Below are positions 35,742-45,052 of a DNA stretch of 64,000 nucleotides, piece after piece. The notes beneath the pieces were generated by a model. The model was not told where the DNA came from. It worked only from the letters and a program-made list of their open reading frames with translations, and made no database searches. Made by a program: the position numbers and the translations under genes. The stretch spans positions 2,046,001-2,110,000 of the forward strand of contig NZ_CP150900.1 in NCBI RefSeq assembly GCF_038050405.1, written 5' to 3'. This DNA comes from Paraburkholderia sp. IMGN_8 (GTDB lineage: Bacteria; Pseudomonadota; Gammaproteobacteria; Burkholderiales; Burkholderiaceae). Numbering within the stretch: position 1 is the first letter of the stretch; every line of letters starts with the position of its first letter.

Positions 35742-35773
35742 CATGAAGCCCTCGGTGTCCACCGGGGGCTTTG
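35742..35773 (+). terminator. Hairpin between potF and potG
   Basis: AAGCCCTCGGTG pairs with CACCGGGGGCTT around TC, followed by the short TG-TT stretch. With a weak T-tract, partial termination or mRNA stabilisation could give excess binding protein over membrane subunits. Confidence 0.55.
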
Positions 35774-35802
35774 TTCGTCAAACGCCGGAGTGAAGCAGCA
35801 TT

Positions 35803-36972
35803 ATGATGAGTAGCGACCAGTTGGGCGCGCTGGCAGGGGCCGGCTTGCGGTCCCCGGGCCTCAGCGCCGTTGCCGAAGACGCAGCGGAAAACTTCGTCCA
35901 GATCGTCGATGTCGTGAAGAAATTCGGCGAGACCGTGGCGGTCAAGCAGGTCAATCTGTCGGTGAAAAAGGGCGAGTTGTTCGCGCTGCTCGGCAGCTCC
36001 GGCTGTGGCAAATCGACCTTGCTGCGGATGCTGGCCGGTCTCGAGAGCGTGACCTCGGGCAAGATCCTGATCGACGGTGAAGATCTCGCGCAGTTGCCGC
36101 CATACCGGCGGCCGATCAACATGATGTTCCAGTCGTATGCGCTGTTCCCGCACATGACGGTCGAGGCTAACGTTGCCTTCGGTCTCAAGCAGGAAGGCGT
36201 GCCGAAAGCCGAAATGAAAGAGCGCGTGCAGAACGCGCTCGAACTCGTGCAGATGGGCCGCTTCGCCAAGCGCAAGCCGCATCAGCTCTCCGGCGGGCAG
36301 CAGCAGCGTGCCGCGCTCGCGCGCTCGCTGGTCAAGCGGCCGAAGCTGCTGTTGCTCGACGAGCCGATGTCCGCACTCGACAAACAGATTCGTCAGCGTA
36401 CGCAGATCGAACTGGTCAACATTCTCGACAAGGTCGGTGTGACCTGCATCATGGTGACGCACGATCAGGAAGAGGCCATGACGATGGCTGGGCGCCTCGC
36501 CGTGATGAGCGAAGGCGAGATCGTGCAGCTCGGCACGCCGCACGAAGTCTACGAATATCCTAACAGCCGCTTTTCGGCCGAGTTCATTGGCTCGACCAAT
36601 CTGTTCGAAGGCAACGTCGTCGAAGACGAACCCGATCACGTGTTCGTCGAAACGCCCGATCTGCCGAGCCGCCTCTACGTGAGCCACGGCATTACCGGTC
36701 CGCTCGGCATGCCGGTGACGATCTCGGTGCGGCCCGAGCGCATCTCGCTTACGCGCAAGCCGCCTGAAGGCGCGTACAACTGGGGTAAGGGCGTCGTCAC
36801 GAATATCGCGTACATGGGTGGCTATTCGCTGTATCACGTGAAGCTCGAGGCCGGTAAAACGGTGATCGCGAATGTCACGAGTCTCGCATTGAGCGAGATC
36901 GATCCGCCCACCTGGGGCGACGAAGTGTATGTGCGCTGGAGCGCATCGGCCGGCGTGGTGCTGACATCATGA
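35803..36972 (+). CDS. potG: Polyamine ABC transporter ATP-binding protein
   Basis: The 389-aa product has an N-terminal ATPase domain (about 30-265): Walker A LLGSSGCGKSTLLR, Q-loop MMFQSYALFPHM, signature LSGGQQQRAALARSL, Walker B LLLLDEPMSALD and H-loop MVTHDQEEAMTM. A C-terminal TOBE/OB regulatory domain follows (about 290-389; VTISVRPERISLTRKPP). Length and domains match PotG. Its last codon overlaps potH by 4 bp (ATGA). Confidence 0.94.
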   Translation: MMSSDQLGALAGAGLRSPGLSAVAEDAAENFVQIVDVVKKFGETVAVKQVNLSVKKGELFALLGSSGCGKSTLLRMLAGLESVTSGKILIDGEDLAQLPPYRRPINMMFQSYALFPHMTVEANVAFGLKQEGVPKAEMKERVQNALELVQMGRFAKRKPHQLSGGQQQRAALARSLVKRPKLLLLDEPMSALDKQIRQRTQIELVNILDKVGVTCIMVTHDQEEAMTMAGRLAVMSEGEIVQLGTPHEVYEYPNSRFSAEFIGSTNLFEGNVVEDEPDHVFVETPDLPSRLYVSHGITGPLGMPVTISVRPERISLTRKPPEGAYNWGKGVVTNIAYMGGYSLYHVKLEAGKTVIANVTSLALSEIDPPTWGDEVYVRWSASAGVVLTS

Positions 36973-37898
36973 AGCGCTCGATGAGCTCTCTGGCATCGTG
37001 GCCGGTGCGGCGTTTCAACCTGACCGGCCGTACTGCGGTAGTGGCCGGGCCGTTCGTCTGGCTGCTGCTGTTTTTCCTCGTACCTTTCCTGCTGGTCGTG
37101 AAGATCAGCTTCGCCGATCTGCAGCTCGGCATTCCGCCTTATACGGAACTGACGACCTATACGGACGGCGTGGTTCACGTCGCGCTCGATCTTTCGCACT
37201 ACGCGTTTCTGCTGACCGACAGCCTGTATTTCGCGACTTACGTGAATTCGGTGGTGGTGGCGGCGGTATCGACCTTGCTCTGTTTGTTGATCGGCTATCC
37301 GATGGCGTACTACATCGCGCGATCGAATCCGGCGAGCCGCAATCTGTTGATGATGGCGGTGATGCTGCCGTTCTGGACGTCGTTTCTGATTCGCGTGTAT
37401 GCGTGGATCGGGATTCTGAAGAACAACGGTTTGCTGAACAACTTCCTGATGTCGACCGGGCTGATTCATACGCCCATCGAGCTGTATCACACGAATGCGG
37501 CGGTTTATATCGGCATGGTGTATTCGTACCTGCCGTTCCTCGTGATGCCGCTGTACGCGCACCTGGTGAAGATGGACATGACCTTGCTGGAAGCCGCCTA
37601 CGACCTCGGCGCGAAGCCGTGGAAGGCGTTCTGGCAGATCACGTTGCCGCTGTCGAAGAACGGCATCATCGCCGGGTGCCTGCTGGTGTTCATTCCGGCG
37701 GTGGGCGAGTACGTGATTCCTGAATTGCTGGGCGGCGCGAACACGCTGATGATTGGCCGTGTGATGTGGAATGAGTTTTTCGACAATGCCGATTGGCCGA
37801 TGGCGTCTGCCGTGACGTGCGCGATGGTGTTGTTGTTATTGGTGCCGATGGCGTTTTTCCAGTACTCGCAGGCCAAGGCGATGGAGGAAGGGCGCTGA
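36969..37898 (+). CDS. potH: Polyamine ABC transporter permease
   Basis: The 309-aa product has six membrane helices and the EAA loop LLEAAYDLGAKPWKAFWQITLPLSKNGI (about 205-232). The N-terminal cytosolic part (NLTGRTAVVAGPFVWLLLFFLVPFLLVVKISFADLQLG) matches PotH. It pairs with PotI to form the channel. The stop codon overlaps the potI start (TGATG). Confidence 0.93.
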   Translation: MKRSMSSLASWPVRRFNLTGRTAVVAGPFVWLLLFFLVPFLLVVKISFADLQLGIPPYTELTTYTDGVVHVALDLSHYAFLLTDSLYFATYVNSVVVAAVSTLLCLLIGYPMAYYIARSNPASRNLLMMAVMLPFWTSFLIRVYAWIGILKNNGLLNNFLMSTGLIHTPIELYHTNAAVYIGMVYSYLPFLVMPLYAHLVKMDMTLLEAAYDLGAKPWKAFWQITLPLSKNGIIAGCLLVFIPAVGEYVIPELLGGANTLMIGRVMWNEFFDNADWPMASAVTCAMVLLLLVPMAFFQYSQAKAMEEGR

Positions 37899-38716
37899 TG
37901 AAGCCGAACCGGATTTTGCAGTTCATCGCATTGGGGATTGGATTTTTGTTTCTGTATGTGCCGATCGTGAGTCTGGTTGTGTATTCGTTCAACGAGTCGC
38001 AGCTGGTCACGGTGTGGACGCGGTTTTCTACGCGGTGGTATGCCGCGTTGTTGCAGGATGGTGAGTTGATTGCTGCCGCGTGGTTGTCGTTGCGCGTTGC
38101 GTTGTTGACGGCGTTTGCGTCGGTTGTGATCGGCACATGGGCTGGGTTTGTGCTCGCGCGGATGGGGCGATTTCGAGGGTTCACGCTCTATACCGGGATG
38201 ATCAATGCGCCGCTGGTGATTCCCGAGGTGATTCAGGGGATTTCGCTGTTGCTGTTGTTCATCGAAATGGCCAAGTGGCTGGGATGGCCCGCCGGGCGTG
38301 GCATTTTCACGATCTGGATCGGACACGTGATGTTGTGTATTTCTTATGTGGCCATCATTGTTCAGTCCCGCGTGAAGGAGTTGCATCCTTCTCTTGAAGA
38401 AGCTGCGCTTGATCTTGGGGCTACGCCGGTTAGGGTGTTTTTCTCTATTACGTTGCCGTTGATTTCGCAGGCTCTCGTGTCTGGGTGGTTGTTGTCTTTT
38501 ACTTTGTCTATCGACGATCTGGTGTTGTCGGCGTTTTTGTCCGGACCTGGGTCGACTACTTTGCCGCTGGTCGTGTTTTCTCGCGTTCGGCTTGGGTTGA
38601 ATCCTGAGATGAATGCTCTCGCTACCCTGTTTATTGCCGTTGTCACGGTTGGGGTGGTGGTGGGGAATTATTTTATGCAGAGGGCGGAGAGGAAGCGGGC
38701 TGTTATGGCGGTGTAA
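37898..38716 (+). CDS. potI: Polyamine ABC transporter permease
   Basis: The 272-aa second permease starts MKPNRILQFIALGIGFLFLYVP. Its EAA loop LEEAALDLGATPVRVFFSITLPLISQALVSG is near residues 175-205. Six helices are evident; length matches PotI. Codon choice shifts in the last ~350 bases (more GTT/GTG, TTT and CTT than in potH), giving a lower G+C tail next to palindromic element B, which begins at the stop codon. Confidence 0.92.
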   Translation: MKPNRILQFIALGIGFLFLYVPIVSLVVYSFNESQLVTVWTRFSTRWYAALLQDGELIAAAWLSLRVALLTAFASVVIGTWAGFVLARMGRFRGFTLYTGMINAPLVIPEVIQGISLLLLFIEMAKWLGWPAGRGIFTIWIGHVMLCISYVAIIVQSRVKELHPSLEEAALDLGATPVRVFFSITLPLISQALVSGWLLSFTLSIDDLVLSAFLSGPGSTTLPLVVFSRVRLGLNPEMNALATLFIAVVTVGVVVGNYFMQRAERKRAVMAV

Positions 38717-39595
38717 GTTTTTTTGCCTTTTGCGGCGGCATGCTTGTGTGCCTACGGCGTTGGCCTTTCCTTGATTTGATATTGGTTTATTAGCGTTCCC
38801 CCTGTGCGGGGGGGCACCTACTTTTCTTTGCCTGCCGCAAAGAAAGTAGGCAAAAGAAAGCGGCTCAAACCGCTAGCTTTTAAGCGGGTCCCCCGGCTTG
38901 GAGGAGGCAGTGGAGCATCTGGAATCGGTGTTCTCGCACATTCGGCGCTCGTGACAAGGCAGTCATACTTCCGGCGGCGCTGCGCGCGCCGCAGCGGTAC
39001 TTCATAAAACCGTCGGGTCCGTTGGGTGCTTCCGGCGCCAGCGATCGTTCAAGCGTAACGGCTTGCCTTTGCTGCGCTAGCGTAACTCGCGGCTGCGCTC
39101 CTTTGCTCCGTTGGCGTAACTCGTGGCTGCGTTTCGTTCGGCGAAGTGGCCCGCACTTCCACAATTCAACGTCTCGCCGAGGCGCAGCCGATGGCCCCCA
39201 CCAAACCAAAACGAAGCCCCTGGTTTGCCTGACAGACCGTTCAGGCGAGCACGCAGTGCGAGGCTGGAAGGATGATGCCGGAGGCGCCAATCTGCTATCG
39301 GTGTTGGGAAGTACCGCTACGGCGCGCGCAGCGTCGCCGGAAGCATGACTGCCTTGTCACCGAGGCTGAATGTGCGAGAACACCGATTCCAGATGCTCCA
39401 CTGCCTCCTCCAAGCCAGGGGACCCGCTTAAGAGCTAGCGGTTTGAGCCGCTTTCTTTTGCCTACTTTTCTTTGCGGCAGGCAAAGAAAAGTAGGTGCCC
39501 CCGCACAGGGGCGACGCTAATAAACCAATATCAAATCAAGGAAAGGCCAACGCCGCAGGCAAACAAGCATGCCGCCGCAAAAGGCAAAAAAAGCT
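38715..39595. repeat. Giant palindromic intergenic element, copy B
   Basis: The inverted arms 38715-39012 and 39299-39595 (about 297 bp) surround a 286-bp centre, the largest of the three copies. Both arms carry the B-type form of the nested hairpin: CCTACTTTTCTTTGC-ggcag-GCAAAGAAAAGTAGG at 39461-39495 and its mirror near 38817-38850. Hairpin AGCGG-CTCAAA-CCGCT replaces the AGCGG-CTTCACA-CCGCT of copies A and C. The element fills the entire space between the potI stop and the stop of the convergent chemoreceptor gene. The centre contains a local tandem repeat built on GCGTAACTCG(C/T)GGCTGCG (about 39053-39133). Confidence 0.92.
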
Positions 39596-40995
39596 TAAAC
39601 CTTATAACCAATCCGAACCCCACCCCAATGCCGTCCGGCAACAAAAACGGGCGACGCATCCTTCATCAAAACAAACTCGCCACCGCCCATATCGCGCCTG
39701 TAAGTCTGCAATAAAAACTTTTTAACATGAGAAGCAGCAGCAATCCCGGTACGATCATCGAACATCCGTCGATTCCGGCAGTTAGCCATATTCCAGACCA
39801 CATCCTCGCGCTGCGGCAAAGAAAACTTCAGATTATGCGTAGGCAGATAGCCGCGCACATCGACAGCCGCACAAAACGCGACCCGCGGATCGAGCCCGAG
39901 CAAAGGCTCCTGAATCGCCGGCAAAACCCGATCGGTAAAGGCAGTAAACCTGGTAATGAACTGAGCAGGATTGCTCCCAACTACCGGGACATAATTCTGA
40001 TCGAACAAGTCCTCGATCGACACCTCACCTCGCGCAACAGCGGCCTGGAATAACTTGCCCACCGCAGCCGCGGCCTGCTGCACAGCTTCGATAAACCGCG
40101 TGTCCGCCGTCTCCACACCGGTCGCAGCAGTCAATTCGATCAACGTCTCGGAAACACTAAGCAAATTCCCCAGCCGATCCTTCGCCTGCACGAAGTTCTC
40201 GCTCGAATTCTCGACGCCCGTCGCCATCTCCAGCACCTGCGCCTCGAGTCCGTCGCATTGCGTCTCGATCTCGCCAGTCAACATGGCAATCTGCCCAGCT
40301 TCGTTGTTGAGCTGCGCAATCGCATCGCCCGTCGCATGCACGACGTCGCCGATCTTGCGTGTGCCCTCGCGTACCCGGTGCGCCCGCGCTGTGTTCACCG
40401 AACCTTCGCTGATCAACTGCTCGGTCTGCCGGGTCAGCTGCGCCAGCGTCGTCTCGATCTGGCCGGTCGCCTGCGCGGTCTTCGCCGACAGGTTCTTCAC
40501 TTCGGCCGCCACCACCGCGAAACTCTTGCCGGAATCGCCGGCGCGCGCGGCTTCGATCGCAGCGTTCAGCGCAAGCAGATGCGTTTGGCGGGCAATCAGC
40601 GAAATCTCCTCGGAGACGCTGCTCACATGCGCAAGCGCGCTGCGCAGCGCGCCGATCTGGCTCTCGATCACTGTTACGCCTTCAACGAGCCCGTGGATGT
40701 CGGCCAGCGACGCTTCCAGCGTCTGCTGCGACTCCTGCACGCCGGTCGCGGCTTCAGCCGACACGCTACGCATTTCGCGCGCAGCGGCGGCAATGCGGTG
40801 GTTGCCCGCGAGCGTTTGAGCGGCGGACTCGCGCAGCGTGCGGCATACCTGTGCCTGACGCTGCACGCGCGCGGCGACTTCTTCGACGTGGCCCGATACG
40901 TCGCAGATTTCAATGCCCAGTTTGCCCGCTTGCGCGGCTATGTCGCCGACCACCGTCTGCGAACGGCCGACGCGGCGAAAGCTGAAGCGCGTCAT
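39595..40995 (-). CDS. Soluble methyl-accepting chemotaxis protein with C-terminal sensor-like domain
   Basis: The 466-aa product has no transmembrane helix or signal peptide. A long coiled-coil signalling region (about 20-300) has the conserved hairpin tip [20 protein letters not shown] then [19 protein letters not shown], the CheA/CheW contact. After it comes a C-terminal globular part (about 340-466) with [28 protein letters not shown] and [21 protein letters not shown]...GRHWGG, seen at the end of some cytosolic chemoreceptors. Here the sensor follows the signalling domain, the reverse of the usual order. GGAG lies six nt before the ATG. The stop codon touches palindromic element B. Confidence 0.88.
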   Translation of the reverse strand: MTRFSFRRVGRSQTVVGDIAAQAGKLGIEICDVSGHVEEVAARVQRQAQVCRTLRESAAQTLAGNHRIAAAAREMRSVSAEAATGVQESQQTLEASLADIHGLVEGVTVIESQIGALRSALAHVSSVSEEISLIARQTHLLALNAAIEAARAGDSGKSFAVVAAEVKNLSAKTAQATGQIETTLAQLTRQTEQLISEGSVNTARAHRVREGTRKIGDVVHATGDAIAQLNNEAGQIAMLTGEIETQCDGLEAQVLEMATGVENSSENFVQAKDRLGNLLSVSETLIELTAATGVETADTRFIEAVQQAAAAVGKLFQAAVARGEVSIEDLFDQNYVPVVGSNPAQFITRFTAFTDRVLPAIQEPLLGLDPRVAFCAAVDVRGYLPTHNLKFSLPQREDVVWNMANCRNRRMFDDRTGIAAASHVKKFLLQTYRRDMGGGEFVLMKDASPVFVAGRHWGGVRIGYKV

Positions 40996-41262
40996 GTACG
41001 TCTCCTTGATGGCGCGGTTAGCACAGTCAATTAGCACGGTCATCCGGCACGGATGCCGCGTCTTCTCGATGTGTTTACGGCAAACTTGCAAACGACTTGA
41101 TACGGGGTATCCCGCGGTCGTTATGATGTGGGATTCGGCAGGGCGCAGGCGTGGCCCGGTGCCGCAGTACAAGTGCGAGACGACCGACACCGGCACGGCC
41201 CCGCACATCGCTGCCCCGGCCCCAAACGTTCCCCGCAGCCATCTTTCTCTCACCGGCGACCC
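40996..41262. other. Intergenic region upstream of the chemoreceptor gene
   Basis: I see no gene here beyond the small frame that starts at 41263. The stretch should hold the minus-strand promoter of the chemoreceptor; none is evident by eye. Confidence 0.35.
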
Positions 41263-41379
41263 ATGATCGACTCCTTCGCCCGCGTCTCGGGCTGGCAGCA
41301 GCTCTACCATCTGTGGGAGCTGATCGTAACGCTCTGCAAATTTTTCTGGGGCCTGCTGCGCTTGCTCGGCGGCGGGTGA
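41263..41379 (+). CDS. Possible 38-aa membrane-associated small protein
   Basis: A short frame reads [20 protein letters not shown] then a hydrophobic, aromatic stretch ([18 protein letters not shown]). The composition suggests a single membrane helix. No convincing ribosome site precedes it, and I know no family. It lies 75 bp before the methyltransferase gene in the same direction. It may be spurious. Confidence 0.25.
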   Translation: MIDSFARVSGWQQLYHLWELIVTLCKFFWGLLRLLGGG

Positions 41380-41454
41380 AAGCGCATCGTCATGCACCGG
41401 CCGTTCAACTCGGGTAACGTAAAACCCTCCCCAAAGCTCGCACAGGACGCGCCC

Positions 41455-42225
41455 ATGAGCGATTCGACCCAGCGTTTCACCGACCGTGTCGCGGACTACG
41501 TCAAGTACCGGCCGAGCTATCCGCGCGAAGTCGTGACGTTCCTGCACGACACCTGCGGGGTTGCGCCTCACGCTCTGGTGGCCGATATCGGCGCCGGCAC
41601 AGGCATCTCAGCGAAGCTGTTTCTCGAGGCAGGCCATCCGGTGATCGCGGTCGAACCGAATCAGGCGATGCGCGAGGCATCGGACGTGTGGCTCGCGGGG
41701 TGGGGCAAGTTCCGCAGTGTAGCGGGCACCGCGGAAGCGACTACGCTCGACGACGCCAGCGTCGAGTTCGTGATCGCCGCCCAGGCCTTCCACTGGTTCG
41801 ATCACGCAGTGGTGAGCCGCGAGTTTGCACGCATCCTGAAGCCGAAGGGTCTGGTCGCGCTGTTCTGGAACAGCCGCCTGCTGGAGGGCACGCCGTTTCT
41901 GGTCGGCTTCGAGGCGCTGCTGAAAAAGTACGGCGTCGACTACACGGCTGTGTCGGAGCGCTATGGCGACGACGAATCGATGGCTGCATGGTTCGGCGAC
42001 GGCTTCGCGTACAAGGCGAGCTTCCCGAACCGGCAACAACTGGACTTTGAAGGCCTGAAGGGGCGCTTGATGTCGTCGTCGTATGCGCCGAAAGCGGGGC
42101 ATACGAACTATGAGCCGATGATGGTCGCGCTGCGCGAACTGTTCGACAGCACCGCACAAAACGGCACGGTCGACTTCGCCTACGCGACCCGTGTTTATGT
42201 CGGCTACCCCAACTCCAACGGGTGA
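41455..42225 (+). CDS. Class I SAM-dependent methyltransferase (Methyltransf_11 type)
   Basis: The 256-aa product has motif [17 protein letters not shown] (about 39-54), the acidic residue after strand 2 ([10 protein letters not shown]), motif II-like [12 protein letters not shown] (about 102-113) and [14 protein letters not shown]. The N-terminus [20 protein letters not shown] is typical of a widely distributed small-molecule methyltransferase group. AGGA lies seven nt before ATG 41455. The substrate is unknown. It is convergent with the hydrolase gene. Confidence 0.88.
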   Translation: MSDSTQRFTDRVADYVKYRPSYPREVVTFLHDTCGVAPHALVADIGAGTGISAKLFLEAGHPVIAVEPNQAMREASDVWLAGWGKFRSVAGTAEATTLDDASVEFVIAAQAFHWFDHAVVSREFARILKPKGLVALFWNSRLLEGTPFLVGFEALLKKYGVDYTAVSERYGDDESMAAWFGDGFAYKASFPNRQQLDFEGLKGRLMSSSYAPKAGHTNYEPMMVALRELFDSTAQNGTVDFAYATRVYVGYPNSNG

Positions 42226-42299
42226 TGGTTCAACGCGCCGCGTGCGACTGACGCACGCGGCGATGCGTCTGTTGTTTCAGGCAGATCCAGAACGCCGCA

Positions 42300-43307
42300 T
42301 CAAACCGGCGAGCGGCTCGCGCTTGCTGTAGCCGCAGTGGCCGCGGCCCTCGTGGCACTGGCTCCGAGAAACGCGCGCAGATCGGCCATCACACGCTCGG
42401 ACGCTTCTTCCATCGGGATGTGGCCGAGCTCTGGATACATCACCGACCTGGCGCCCGGAATACGGCTCGCGAACTCCGCCGCGTGCGCGGGCGGAATCCA
42501 GCGGTCCTTCGCACCCCACAGCACCAGCGACGGCACGTCGAGCGTCTTCAGCACGTCGGTATCGACATCCTTGAAATCGAGCGTCGGCACCATTTTGCCG
42601 ATCGCCGCGCGCGTGCCTTCGCCGTGGAAAAATTCGATGTAACGCCGCAGCGTCGCCGTGTCGAGCCGGCGCGGATCGCCATACACGTTGCGCACCGCGC
42701 TCTTGATAATGGCTTCGGGCAGCCACCACGGCGAACTGATTCGTACCAGCGCGCTGTTGAAAAGACCGATGTAAATCGGCAGCTTCATCGGAAACCCGGC
42801 CGAGTCGATCAACACCAGCCGTTCGACGGCCTCGCGATGGCGCGCCGCGTAGTCCCACGAAATCAGGCCGCCCAGCGAGTTGCCGATCAGCGTCGCGCGC
42901 GAGATGCCGAGCGCCTGCATGAACGTGTCGATGAAGCGCCGGTAGGTCGGCAGATTCATCGTTTCGATCTCGCCCGAGCTCGAGCGCAGCGGGCCTGTCA
43001 CGCCGAACGGCGGCAGATCGAGGCGGATCACGCGATGAGCGCCCTTGAGTTCGTCGGCTACGCGATTCCACGTATGCAGCGAAGACGCGAAACCGTGAAT
43101 CATCACGATCGTGTCGCCGCTGCCTTCATCGACGTAGTGCACGTCGGCGCCCATGATCTTGACGAACTTCGAACCGCTTTGCGTATAGCGCCGCTGCAAT
43201 TCGGCGCGCGGCACGCTGGTGATGCCGAGACGCGCGGCGAGCGAGCGCCGCCGCAGCGGCGCAGATGCGGCGGACGTAGCAGATGTAGCAGGTTCCAGGC
43301 TTGCCAT
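42300..43307 (-). CDS. Alpha/beta hydrolase
   Basis: The 335-aa product has oxyanion-hole motif MIHGFASSLHTWNRV (about 71-85), nucleophile elbow GNSLGG (Ser near residue 143), acid in LVLWGAKDRWIPP (Asp near 266) and His in PELGHIPMEE (about 295). This is a complete catalytic triad. The N-terminal ~50 residues are Ala/Arg-rich. It is downstream of, and probably cotranscribed with, the flavin monooxygenase gene (gap 86 bp). A Baeyer-Villiger enzyme plus an esterase is a known catabolic pairing, which suggests that it hydrolyses the ester made by its partner. Confidence 0.88.
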   Translation of the reverse strand: MASLEPATSATSAASAPLRRRSLAARLGITSVPRAELQRRYTQSGSKFVKIMGADVHYVDEGSGDTIVMIHGFASSLHTWNRVADELKGAHRVIRLDLPPFGVTGPLRSSSGEIETMNLPTYRRFIDTFMQALGISRATLIGNSLGGLISWDYAARHREAVERLVLIDSAGFPMKLPIYIGLFNSALVRISSPWWLPEAIIKSAVRNVYGDPRRLDTATLRRYIEFFHGEGTRAAIGKMVPTLDFKDVDTDVLKTLDVPSLVLWGAKDRWIPPAHAAEFASRIPGARSVMYPELGHIPMEEASERVMADLRAFLGASATRAAATAATASASRSPV

Positions 43308-43393
43308 AGTTTTGTCTCCCTTTTTAGTTCGAGTTGGATCGCGCCTGCAGCGTCGACGAACGGCCCCTCAGCCGTGAGCGACATCCAGGCGCA

Positions 43394-44915
43394 TCAAGGC
43401 ACAAAGCGGTAATCGCGCAGCCGCACGCGGCGCGTGTGCTTGCGAAAACTGAACGTGAAGCCTGGCCAGATCGCGGTCACCTTGCCGCTCTTCGTCTGAT
43501 ACCAGCTATGGCAGCCGCTCATCCAGACGGAGTGCTGCATTTCCCTCTGCAAACGCGCGTTGAAGTCGCGCTGCACGTCGGGCCGCAGATTCATCGTGCG
43601 TGCCTTACGCCGGCGCAGCACGCGCAGGCAATCGGCGATGTATTGCACCTGCGACTCGATCATGTAGATCATCGAGTTGTGACCGAGGCCGGTGTTCGGG
43701 CCGACCATCATGAAAAAATTCGGGAAGTTCGCGACGCTGGTGCCGAGATACGCTTGCGGGCCGTCGCGCAACCACATTGCGCCGAGATCGGCGCCGTCGA
43801 TGCCGGTCACGTCGAACGGCGCGCCGACGTCGTTGACCTGGAAGCCCGTGCCGCAGATGATCGCGTCGGCCGGGTGATGCACGCCGTCGTCCGTCACGAT
43901 GCCGTCAGCGACGATCTCGCGGATGCCGGTCGTCACCACGTCGACGTTCGGCTGACCGAGCGCAGGATAGTAGTCGCTCGACAGCAGCACGCGCTTGCAG
44001 CCAAGCCGGTGGTTCGGCGTCAGCTTGGCGCGCAGCGCCGCATCCTTGACGCGCCGTTCCAGATAGCTCAGGCCGAACTTCATCGGAAACTTCATCAGTT
44101 TCGGATTGACGACGAACGCGATCGCACGCGATTCGAGTTGCCAGTAGATCGCATTGCGGACGAAACGCTGCGTGAACGGCAGATGGTGGAACAGCCAACG
44201 CGCGCGCGCCGATTGGCTTGTCGGGCTTCGGCATGATCCAGGGCGCGGTGCGCTGGAACAGTTCGAGCCGCGCGACGCGCGGCTGGATCCGCGGCACGAA
44301 CTGGATCGCACTCGCGCCGGTGCCGATGACCGCGACGCGCTTGCCTTCGAGCGGATACGCATGGTCCCAGCGCGCCGAGTGAAACAGCTTGCCTTCGAAG
44401 CGCTCGATCCCGGCAATTTGCGGCATGGCCGGCCGCGACAACGGACCGCTCGCGGCGATCACCACGTCGGCTTCGATGCTTTCGCGCACGCCGTTCGAAT
44501 CGATCTCGACTTGCCATACTTGCCGCGCTTCATCGAAATGCGCGGCGGCCACGCGTGCGTTGCAACGTACGAAACGATCGACACCATACTTGCGCGCGCA
44601 ATGCTTCAGGTACGCGAAAATCTCGGCCTGGCTACCGAATGCGCGCGACCACGCCGGGTTAGGCTCGAAAGAAAACGAATACAGATGCGACGGCACATCG
44701 CAGGCCGCGCCGGGATAGGTGTTGTCGCGCCACGTGCCGCCGATGTCGCCGGCCGCCTCATAGACCGCATACGACGTGATGCCCATTTGCTGAAGACGGA
44801 TCGCCATGCCGATGCCCGCGAAACCGCTTCCGACGATGGCAATGCGTGGCATGGCAGGTGAGGCAGGTGTGGCAGGCGTCACAGCGGGTCTCCGGCGTTG
44901 GGCAAAGGTGTGCAA
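43394..44915 (-). pseudogene. Flavin-containing (Baeyer-Villiger-type) monooxygenase split by a frameshift
   Basis: Two overlapping minus-strand frames together encode one ~500-aa enzyme. The upstream part (44915 or ATG 44852, to about 44200) has FAD motif IAIVGSGFAGIGMAIRLQ, GGTWRDNTYPGAACDVPSHLYS, fingerprint FEGKLFHSARWDH and the NADPH motif VAVIGTGASAIQ. The downstream part, from about 44195, continues with RWLFHHLPFTQRFVRNAIYW, ends with TGFQVNDVGAPFDV and GPNTGLGHNSMIYMIESQ, and stops at 43394. The frames join in a CG-dinucleotide run (44199-44209), where adding or removing one CG unit restores the frame. It may be a pseudogene, a phase-variable gene or a sequencing error. Confidence 0.8.
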
Positions 44916-44937
44916 AAAGGGGGCTGCAGAATTCGAA

Positions 44938-44979
44938 TGTCTACAGGTGTCTACTGCAGCATAACGCGCAGGGTAGACA
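44938..44979. promoter_or_regulatory. TGTCTAC repeats, likely TetR operator
   Basis: TGTCTAC occurs at 44938-44944 and 44948-44954, and its complement GTAGACA at 44973-44979, between the divergent monooxygenase and TetR genes. Two direct copies one helical turn apart plus one inverted copy fit a TetR-type operator. Confidence 0.5.
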
Positions 44980-45052
44980 ACTGTACACTTCGCGTCAAGA
45001 TCGTTTAGAGTACCGATATTAAACGCGCGTGCCGCGCCCTGATCGAAACCTC

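Noticed and set aside
34693..36837. 714-codon minus-strand open frame
   Set aside because: Antisense shadow of potF and potG, without recognisable domains.
38716..39595. Palindromic elements as a pair of oppositely oriented IS copies
   Set aside because: The arms carry no transposase frame, have no terminal target duplication that I could see, and keep the same centre modules, so a composite transposon does not fit.
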